NCBI GenBank assembly: GCA_035353175.1
Contig: DAOPZC010000086.1
Location: forward strand, 1 to 15,622
DNA: 15,622 bases
Reading direction: 5' to 3'
Source: DAOPZC01 sp035353175
GTDB taxonomy: Bacteria > Verrucomicrobiota > Kiritimatiellia > RFP12 > UBA1067
The translations under genes and the position numbers were made by a program. Of this stretch, positions 8,849-14,051 are shown one piece after another (the first letter of the stretch is position 1; every line of letters begins with the position of its first letter). The notes under the pieces are model-generated. The model made no database searches. It was not told the origin of the DNA and worked only from the letters and a program-made list of their open reading frames with translations.

Positions 8849-8881
8849 GAAAAAAACGGAAAGGCAAGGTACCGCCTTGCC
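8849..8881 (-). terminator. Rho-independent-like terminator after GH43 gene
   Basis: On the minus strand GGCAAGG (8881-8875) and CCTTGCC (8869-8863) form a perfect 7-bp stem with a 5-nt loop, followed by TTTCCG and then seven T. The U tract is interrupted just after the stem, so efficiency may be partial. It lies in the only gap over 30 bp in the minus-strand gene row, between the GH43 stop and the ATG of the PEP-binding protein, and so suggests two transcription units. Confidence 0.6.
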
Positions 8882-8902
8882 CCGCGGGGTTTCGGCCGAA
8901 CG

Positions 8903-9886
8903 CTAGTGCGCGCAGAGCAGCGTGGCGCCGTCATCGGTGAGGCCGATGAAGCGCAGGCGTTCCTGCGGGCTCGTGTTCGGCTGGTGCAGGGCCAGCAGAA
9001 GCCGGCCGTCGAACGCCGTGAAGATCATGCCGTGCCCGCCGTTGGTCGTGTAGAGCGGCGTGTGCCCTTTCCACGGGCCGGCGACGCGGCCCGACTCCGA
9101 GCGGGCCAGCAGCACGCAGTACCCTTTACCGGGGATGAAGGTCGACCAGATCATGAAGAGCGTGCCGCTTTTGGGGCTCTTGTACAGGAACGGGCCGTCC
9201 GTGACCTTGCCCTCCTGCGGACCGGTTTTTGCCCCCGGCGCATCCGAGGCGCTGAAAAGCCTGACGGGCTCGCCGGCGGAGTCCGTCAGGTCGGACTTGA
9301 GCGCCACGGCATCGACGGTGCCGTCGATCAGCTGCACCCACTCGTGGCAAAAGACCATGTAAGGCGTGCCGCTGTCGACGTACAGCGTGCCGTCTAGCGC
9401 CATCCAGGCGGGCGGCGTGTGCGAATCGTTCTTGAGCGGCTTGAACGGCCCTGCCGGCGAGTCCGCGCGGAAGATCCACGTGCCGCGCCGGTGCATCGGC
9501 GGCCACTTTTTCACGTCCGCCGGCGGTTTGTCCGCGACCGCCGTGCGGAAGGTCAGCGTCACGAAGAGGTAATAGGCGCCGCCGTAGGCGTGCATCTCCG
9601 GAGCCCAGACCATCGACACCCCTTGGTCATTGGGCAGCGCGAGGACCGGCCGCGGCGCGGCCCAGTCGGTCAGGTTTGTGCTGGTGTAGACTTCGACACC
9701 TTGGAACCTGCTGCCCTTGCGGTTCTCGGACTGCGCGTAGAGGTAATAGGTGGCGGTCTTCGCGTCCGCGAAGATGAACGGGTCGCGGATGCGGATGTCT
9801 TCGGTCTTCAGCGTGGCCGTTTGAGCTGAAGCGCACAGGGACGCGAAAATCAGGGCGGCGGAAATAAAACGGGGCGCGTTTTTCAT
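8903..9886 (-). CDS. Exported glycoside hydrolase family 43 protein
   Basis: A 327-aa protein with a signal peptide (MKNAPRF, hydrophobic core, cleavage near Ala21-Gln22) and a GH43-type five-bladed beta-propeller. Seen: the nucleophile-side motif IRDPFIF (Asp35), WAPEMH at 94-99, and ALDGTLYVDSGTPY with Asp165 in the place of the second GH43 aspartate. VTDGPFLY follows at 228-235, and GGHGMIF lies near the C-terminus. Family members attack arabinan, xylan, galactan and similar side chains with inversion; the linkage cannot be told here. The usual general-acid motif EGP reads DGP (Asp230). Glu182 in FCHEWVQ is another possible acid. I chose the ATG at 9886 because it starts directly at the signal peptide; a GTG at 9901 would add five residues. 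It follows the PhoPQ-related gene by 25 bp, in one likely operon. Confidence 0.85.
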   Translation of the reverse strand: MKNAPRFISAALIFASLCASAQTATLKTEDIRIRDPFIFADAKTATYYLYAQSENRKGSRFQGVEVYTSTNLTDWAAPRPVLALPNDQGVSMVWAPEMHAYGGAYYLFVTLTFRTAVADKPPADVKKWPPMHRRGTWIFRADSPAGPFKPLKNDSHTPPAWMALDGTLYVDSGTPYMVFCHEWVQLIDGTVDAVALKSDLTDSAGEPVRLFSASDAPGAKTGPQEGKVTDGPFLYKSPKSGTLFMIWSTFIPGKGYCVLLARSESGRVAGPWKGHTPLYTTNGGHGMIFTAFDGRLLLALHQPNTSPQERLRFIGLTDDGATLLCAH

Positions 9887-9911
9887 TTGTTTTCTCGGCA
9901 CTAAAAAAGGG

Positions 9912-11207
9912 TTACAGATCCGGGGTTACCTGGACTTGTGTGGAAAGCGAGTAGAGGCCGCGGCCAGACGGCGTTGCGAAGGCCATTTCCGCCATGAACG
10001 CCGTGAACCCGTTGGTCGGCGTTGCGATCTTGGCGAAGGCGCGCGTGCCGTCCCTTTCGAGCGGCAGCGGCTGGTTGCTCCACTGGGCCTTGCGGAAATC
10101 GCGCGTGGGGGAACAGGCGGTCCAGAGCAAAGCCTGTTTGGCTGGACGGTCGGCGGTGACGGTGAGCGATGCGCCGCCGTTGCCTTTCAGCTGCCACGTC
10201 AGCTGCGGCGGCGTCTGGCCGTCGGCCATCATCTGCAGGAAGGCCGCGCGCGTCCGGTCCGCGCCGGGGGTGCCGCCCGCGCCGTGCCCCGCGTTGGGGG
10301 CCTGATACACTAGCTTGGGCCCGGGCAGGTCGTCCCAATAGTGGCGCAGGGCGTCCACGGTCCAGTAGGGATCATTCGTGCCGAGCAGCAGCAGCTTGGG
10401 CATGGTGAGGGCGGCGCGGTAGCTGTAGGGGTCCACGATGCCGCGCAGGGCGACCATGGGGGGGAGGTCCATCTTTTCCACCAAGCCGAGCTCGGTGTAG
10501 TCGTTGATCTTCTCGCTCTGGCGGCCGTATACGCGCTGTGACCACTGGGTCTGCGCCTTCATGTTCAGCATGTCGATCACGACGGGCACCATGCCGCACA
10601 CGCGCTTGTCCACCGCGCCTGTCAGCCAGGTGGTCCAGCCCCGTTTCGAGGCGCCCGACACGACAAAACGCGCCACGTTCTGTTTCCGTTCGGCGAGCGC
10701 CCAGGCCTGCACCGCGTCCATGGCGCGCACGGCGCTCTTGGTCATCGGCAGCAGCAGCGGCCAGGTGTCGTCGCCGGTCTTCAGGTATTGGTCGAAGGTG
10801 TAGGCGATGAGGGCATCCTCGTATTTGTCGCCGTAGAGCGGTTGGTTGGGGACGTCGGTGATGACCGCGACCAGCGTGCCGCCGCTTTCGGCGAGCCGTT
10901 TGACGGCGGGCACGTTCTTCTTGCCGGCGGCGTGGGTGATCTCCAGGAACGCGGTCTCGGGATGGCGCAGCGCTGGCGGGCAGGCGATGTAGAGGGTGTG
11001 GGTCCAGCGTCCGCCGCGCCACGTCTGCGAGGTCAGCGCCAAGGTGGTGATCTCCAGACCGTCGATCTTCTGCGTGTCGCGGACCTGCCACGAGAAGCTG
11101 TCGTCGGGCTTCCGGACATAGTCTTCCAGTGAGCCCGCGGACAGACGCGTGCAGGCGAACACGCAAAACAGAGCTGCTGCTGCGCGTAAAGGCAAAACAG
11201 TATTCAT
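9912..11207 (-). CDS. PhoPQ-activated pathogenicity-related family alpha/beta hydrolase
   Basis: A 431-aa exported protein (signal peptide with core AAAALFCVFAC, cleavage near Ala24). It belongs to the PhoPQ-activated pathogenicity-related family, an alpha/beta-hydrolase fold. Family features seen: LEDYVRKPDDSFSW at 27-40, WTHTLYIACP at 68-77, the nucleophile elbow SGASKRGW (Ser187), GTNDPYW (Asp279, with Asp285 as an alternative) and NAGHG (His308) as a plausible catalytic triad. The region after residue 325 is a separate beta domain. The reaction is unknown for this family; the name comes from a Salmonella-type regulon, and nothing here suggests a PhoPQ system. It is 13 bp after the NYN gene and 25 bp before the GH43 gene on the same strand. 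The upstream ribosome site is weak (GAGAAG), which fits coupling to the gene before it. Confidence 0.9.
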   Translation of the reverse strand: MNTVLPLRAAAALFCVFACTRLSAGSLEDYVRKPDDSFSWQVRDTQKIDGLEITTLALTSQTWRGGRWTHTLYIACPPALRHPETAFLEITHAAGKKNVPAVKRLAESGGTLVAVITDVPNQPLYGDKYEDALIAYTFDQYLKTGDDTWPLLLPMTKSAVRAMDAVQAWALAERKQNVARFVVSGASKRGWTTWLTGAVDKRVCGMVPVVIDMLNMKAQTQWSQRVYGRQSEKINDYTELGLVEKMDLPPMVALRGIVDPYSYRAALTMPKLLLLGTNDPYWTVDALRHYWDDLPGPKLVYQAPNAGHGAGGTPGADRTRAAFLQMMADGQTPPQLTWQLKGNGGASLTVTADRPAKQALLWTACSPTRDFRKAQWSNQPLPLERDGTRAFAKIATPTNGFTAFMAEMAFATPSGRGLYSLSTQVQVTPDL

Positions 11208-11220
11208 CTCGGCTCGCTTC

Positions 11221-12012
11221 TCACTTTTTTGCGATGGCGGCTTTCTTGCGCTTGTCGCGGATGTACATCGCGGTGCCGTTGCGCAGGTCGCCCTCGAACA
11301 GATCGGTCGCTTGGATCAGCTTGCTCCAGCTCTTGTAGCCGTAGTTGACCGGCGAGTAGGACTTCTGGTTCTTGATGTACTGCGTGACTTCGCTCATGTG
11401 CGACCAGCCGTCGTCCCCCGCCGAGTTTTCACAGGCGAGCCGCAGCACGCGGACCAGTCCGGTATCGCCCCGCAACTCGTTCTTCGTCTTCTGGGCCTGT
11501 GCCGGCTTGGAGGCCGTTTCGGCAGCGGGCCTTGCGGGCGCGGGCTCGGCGGCGGGCTCCTCCTCCGGCTCGCGCGCGGCGGAGATCAGGTCTTCGGTGA
11601 AGATGAACTGCGAGCAGGCCTTCACAAAAGGCGAGGGTGTCTTCTTCTGGCCGAAGCCGAAGACCTCCTTGCCGCTCTCCAGCAGGCGCACGACGAGCGG
11701 CGTGAAGTCGCTGTCGCTGCTCATGAGCGCGAACGAGTCCACCTCGTTGGTGTACAGGATGTCCATCGCGTCGATGATGATCGCGGCGTCGGTGGCGTTC
11801 TTGCCCTTGGTGTAGCCGAACTGCTGCACCGGCTTGAGCGCGAAGAGGAGGGAGTGGGACTCCCAGTTCTTCAGCTGGCTGCTCTTCCAGTCGCCGTAGG
11901 CGCGCCGGATGTTGACGACCCCGTACTTGGCTAGCTCGTTGAGCACCGGCTCCACCGCCTCGCGGCTGGTGTTCTCGCAGTCGATCAGCAACGCGATGTT
12001 CTTGTTCTTCAT
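11221..12012 (-). CDS. NYN domain protein with C-terminal LOTUS/OST-HTH domain (putative RNase)
   Basis: A 263-aa cytoplasmic protein. Residues 5-145 form a NYN (PIN-like, LabA/DUF88) nuclease domain with conserved acidic residues Asp11 (LLIDCEN), Asp75 and Asp81 (TDAAIIIDAMD), and Asp100/Asp102 (SSDSDF). These positions bind metal in this fold. A linker rich in Pro, Ala and Glu (147-178) leads to a LOTUS/OST-HTH RNA-binding domain at about 182-255 (GLVRVLRLACEN, WSHMSEV, YGYKSWSKLI). A basic tail ends KRKKAAIAKK. Predicted role: RNA binding and cleavage; no target is apparent. It is first in its minus-strand row. No strong Shine-Dalgarno precedes the ATG at 12012. Upstream lies an AT-rich region with an inverted repeat that may carry its promoter. 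Confidence 0.9.
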   Translation of the reverse strand: MKNKNIALLIDCENTSREAVEPVLNELAKYGVVNIRRAYGDWKSSQLKNWESHSLLFALKPVQQFGYTKGKNATDAAIIIDAMDILYTNEVDSFALMSSDSDFTPLVVRLLESGKEVFGFGQKKTPSPFVKACSQFIFTEDLISAAREPEEEPAAEPAPARPAAETASKPAQAQKTKNELRGDTGLVRVLRLACENSAGDDGWSHMSEVTQYIKNQKSYSPVNYGYKSWSKLIQATDLFEGDLRNGTAMYIRDKRKKAAIAKK

Positions 12013-12250
12013 GCGAACAGCTTAGCAGAGTCAGGCGAAGAGGGGAAACCGGAAACATGGCGGAGTCAATGGTGTCGTCTATGTGGTCGATCATCCATCT
12101 ATCAATCATTATCAAAAACGATCAAATTGATAATGGACGGCTGTTGATACGCTTGCGCTGCCGACTGCGGCCGTGTTATGTTTGAACTAACCTTGCGTCA
12201 AGGCGTCGCGCGGTTGCGCGCCTTATGTGTGCGCAACAGGGAGGATTTTT
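12013..12250. other. Divergent intergenic region, 238 bp, with an AT-rich island
   Basis: No gene is supported here. The part next to the NYN gene is GC-rich; 12085-12135 is markedly AT-rich with repeated ATCA words; 12136-12250 returns to high GC and contains AGGGAGG just before a dead ATG at 12251. It probably holds the NYN promoter and the old promoter of the broken SGNH gene, but I cannot place convincing -35/-10 pairs. Confidence 0.6.
12108..12134. repeat. Perfect 8-bp inverted repeat, possible operator
   Basis: ATTATCAA (12108-12115) and TTGATAAT (12127-12134) are perfect reverse complements separated by 11 nt. The arms are AT-rich and no U tract follows, so a transcription-factor binding site is more likely than a terminator. 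It lies 96 bp upstream of the NYN start and 117 bp upstream of the SGNH remnant, and could act on either. Confidence 0.5.
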
Positions 12251-12556
12251 ATGATGCCGGACGCTTGTTGAGAACGGTGGCTGCCGCCTGCTTCGCCTCG
12301 GCCTGCTCGGCGTTCGCCGCCGAGCTGCCGGTGCAGCCGGGCGTCTCCAAGTGGGAGAAGGTAGGTCATCGCCGCTTTCGTTAAAGGGCAGCCGCATCTG
12401 CGCTACGTGGAGACGTACGACATGGTGCTCGCCCCAGACGGCCAGCCGCGCCCGGAGCTCTTCATCAAGGACAGGCTCCACTTCAACGCGGAGGGCTACA
12501 AGCTGCTGGCCGAGCGGGTCCGGGCCGACGTGGAGCGGGCGTATCCGGCGAAGTAG
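12251..12556 (+). pseudogene. SGNH/GDSL hydrolase remnant: internally deleted and frameshifted
   Basis: A good ribosome site (AGGGAGG, 12238-12244) precedes ATGATG at 12251, but that frame stops after six codons at 12269. The neighbouring frame reads a signal peptide (RLLRTVAAACFASACSAFAAE) and then PVQPGVSKWEKV, before ending at 12382-12384. A third segment, in another frame from 12367, reads VIAAFVKGQ and then RYVETYDMVLAPDGQPRPEL and LHFNAEGYKLLAERV, stopping at 12556. This is the C-terminal block of SGNH hydrolases, with the Asp-x-x-His catalytic pair in KDRLHFN. Between 12359 and 12366 the tetramer AGGT is tandemly duplicated; removing one copy joins the second and third segments in frame. 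Even when joined, about 120 residues, including the Ser-containing GDS block, are missing. A dead exported esterase is therefore the best reading; a short reused peptide gene is the less likely alternative. Confidence 0.65.
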
Positions 12557-12585
12557 GGGACGCATTTCTGTGGAAAGGTGAAGCC

Positions 12586-13245
12586 ATGAGAACGGGCAGC
12601 CGCAGGGGGTTCAATCGGACTGAGCTGATTATAGTTCTCGCTGTGCTGGCGCTGTTGGCCGTTGTGTCCGTTCCTGCCGTACTGAATTCGAGATGGCAGT
12701 CCAGGATGAGCGAATGCGGCCAAAAAGGGCGCGATGTTTATGTGGCGCTAGCTCGCGTCAACACCGAGCGTGAGCCGCGCGGAGAGAAGGCGCTGCCTGA
12801 CGGGCGGTTCACAAACAGCACCGACCTGTTCCGCAATCTGATCGAGCAGGAACATGCGCCTGAGCTTGCCTATTCAAGCCTCGCGGGGTGCGGTGTGCAG
12901 GTCTGCAGGGACGGCAACCTGAAACCAGAGAACAACATGTGGACCATCGTCAAGGAGTGGCGCGATGAGATGGACGACGCCGTTCCGGTTATGCTCACGC
13001 GCAACGTGGATGCCTCGTCGCTGTGGTCTGGTCGTGCGGGCCCTGACCGGCCGTTGCGCCTGGACCCGGAGTGGAAGACACCGTTCGGCGACAAGGGCTG
13101 CGTGATCATCCGGAAGGGCTGCGCCATCTTCAGGTGCCGCGTCAAATACGCGACGGACCGGATGGTATTCTACGGCAAGAGCCCTTCAGACGTCGGCCCT
13201 GTGCGCTACCTGACGTCCACGCGCGAGGTCGTGGCGGGGGAGTGA
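12586..13245 (+). CDS. Orphan prepilin/pseudopilin-like protein
   Basis: A 219-aa protein with a type IV prepilin N-terminus: a short basic leader (MRTGSRRG), a predicted prepilin-peptidase cut between Gly8 and Phe9, glutamate at mature position +5 (Glu13) and a hydrophobic helix at about 14-33 (LIIVLAVLALLAVVSVPAV). The usual TL after the Phe is replaced by NR, so the signal is non-standard. The remaining soluble domain has four or more cysteines (CGVQVC near 103-108, later KGC and FRCR) and no family I recognise; related pseudopilins are common in PVC-group genomes as multi-copy paralogues. Start: GGAAAGGTG upstream at suitable spacing to the ATG at 12586. It follows the broken SGNH gene by 29 bp. 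No secretion or pilus assembly genes are in the window. Confidence 0.8.
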   Translation: MRTGSRRGFNRTELIIVLAVLALLAVVSVPAVLNSRWQSRMSECGQKGRDVYVALARVNTEREPRGEKALPDGRFTNSTDLFRNLIEQEHAPELAYSSLAGCGVQVCRDGNLKPENNMWTIVKEWRDEMDDAVPVMLTRNVDASSLWSGRAGPDRPLRLDPEWKTPFGDKGCVIIRKGCAIFRCRVKYATDRMVFYGKSPSDVGPVRYLTSTREVVAGE

Positions 13246-13256
13246 GGGGGCACGGG

Positions 13257-13296
13257 AATCGGACGGATCAGTCGGATTGGACCGATCGGTCCGATG
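13257..13296 (+). repeat. Flanking array copy A: four 9-bp units ending in GAT
   Basis: Units are CGGACGGAT, CAGTCGGAT, TGGACCGAT and CGGTCCGAT (13260-13295). The copy matches array B at 35 of 40 positions, and the first 17 bp are identical. ATCGGACGGATC (13258-13269) can pair with 13284-13295 at 11 of 12 positions around a 14-nt loop, and 13279-13292 is a perfect 14-bp palindrome. It covers the end and stop codon of the four-helix gene and its downstream gap, so it may also act as a bidirectional terminator-like hairpin. Confidence 0.85.
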
Positions 13297-14041
13297 GTAG
13301 AATGCCTTTGCATTCGGGATAGGCCGTGCAGCCCCAGAAAGACTGTCCCATGTGCGAGCCGTGGCGGGCGGTGCGCGAGCGCATGGGCTTGCCGCAGAGC
13401 GGGCAGGGTGGCGTTTGTTCGCGGAACTCGCGGCGTGCGGCGGCGAGCTGCTCCGAATAGCCGCCCTCTTTCACAAAGGTTTGCTCCAGCGCGGCGATCT
13501 GCTGGTCGAGCAAGTAGTTGGCCTGATGGATCAGGCAGATGAGCGCGTTGGCTACAACCGAGCTGTCGGCCGAGTCAAGCCAGCGGGCATAGGGCACGGA
13601 AAGAGAAAGTTGATCCGTTTGATGATGACGACCGACATCACGCACGGCGAGGGCTTCGGGGTCGTCCTTGGCCCATTGGGGCAGTCTGCGTTGGCGCAGG
13701 AAATCCTCGTAGTCGAGCAGCAGTTCGTCGAGGCTTGCGCGCGCGACGTTGACGAGCCGGAGCTCGGTCTGGCTTGAAGTTGCCGCAGCGCGGCTGCCTT
13801 CGGCAATATTCTGCCGCCCGCTGCGGGATGCCTGTACCATCTGGTCGACGGTGCGCGAACGCGGGTCGATGAAGCGCTCACAGAACGCGACAGTGGCATC
13901 GTAGATGACGGTCGCGGTCTGGAAGCTGCGCAGGGAACGGTAACCCCCGCTGGGGCGGAGGCGCTGGGAGCGTGAGAAAGAATCGGACGGATCAGTCTGA
14001 TCCGTCCGATCCGTCCGATGATGGGGGACTTGCTCACCCAT
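13268..14041 (-). CDS. Four-helix-bundle suffix-domain protein with C-terminal topoisomerase-type zinc ribbon
   Basis: A 257-aa protein. Residues about 30-190 match the four-helix-bundle protein group with the 'suffix' variant: GGYRSLRSFQTATVIYD, then DQMVQASRSGRQNIAEGS (66-83), then NVARASLDELLLDYEDFL (98-115). This fold is related to the S23/23S-intervening-sequence proteins and to Avd. Residues 211-247 form a C4 zinc ribbon like that at the C-terminus of DNA topoisomerase I (Cys213, Cys216, Cys238, Cys244), so nucleic-acid binding is likely. Function unknown. Both ends come from the flanking 9-bp repeats: residues 9-20 read as RTD-RTD-QTD-PSD and the tail as PSD-RSV-QSD-stop. The family usually begins close to GGYR, so the first 28 or so residues are an addition. 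The ATG at 14041 lies 10 bp after the alaS stop, with a weak GAGAA ribosome site, so expression probably depends on alaS transcription. Confidence 0.88.
   Translation of the reverse strand: MGEQVPHHRTDRTDQTDPSDSFSRSQRLRPSGGYRSLRSFQTATVIYDATVAFCERFIDPRSRTVDQMVQASRSGRQNIAEGSRAAATSSQTELRLVNVARASLDELLLDYEDFLRQRRLPQWAKDDPEALAVRDVGRHHQTDQLSLSVPYARWLDSADSSVVANALICLIHQANYLLDQQIAALEQTFVKEGGYSEQLAAARREFREQTPPCPLCGKPMRSRTARHGSHMGQSFWGCTAYPECKGILPSDRSVQSD
13981..14020 (+). repeat. Flanking array copy B: four 9-bp units ending in GAT
   Basis: Units are CGGACGGAT, CAGTCTGAT, CCGTCCGAT and CCGTCCGAT (13984-14019). The array starts exactly 724 bp from copy A in the same orientation. 13982-13995 and 13997-14010 are a perfect 14-bp inverted repeat around a single T. 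Alternatively 13982-13993 pairs perfectly with 14008-14019 around a 14-nt loop, the same geometry as copy A. On the minus strand it is translated as the N-terminal RTD/QTD/PSD tail of the four-helix protein. Confidence 0.88.
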
Positions 14042-14051
14042 GGCGCCGTTC

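Noticed and set aside
8811..8934. Longer N-terminus for the PEP-binding protein
   Set aside because: It would overlap the GH43 gene and pass through the terminator hairpin, the added residues are Ser/Arg-rich without a motif, and a strong AAAGGAGG supports the start at 8811.
943..12012. Polysaccharide utilisation locus
   Set aside because: The glycan-active genes are interrupted by tRNA thiolation, flavoprotein and ATP-grasp genes, and no SusC/SusD, transporter or sensor regulator is present.
12178..12384. Stand-alone small protein gene
   Set aside because: It has no ribosome-binding site at its ATG, and its end joins the SGNH C-terminal frame once the AGGT duplication is undone, so it is part of a broken gene.
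13257..14020. CRISPR array or inverted-repeat insertion sequence
   Set aside because: There are two repeat copies only, 9-bp internal units, direct orientation, no spacers and no transposase. The enclosed protein has no DDE or HUH motif that I can see.
13268..14041. Avd component of a diversity-generating retroelement, or a 23S rRNA intervening sequence
   Set aside because: No reverse transcriptase, template/variable repeat pair or rRNA is present; only the fold is related.
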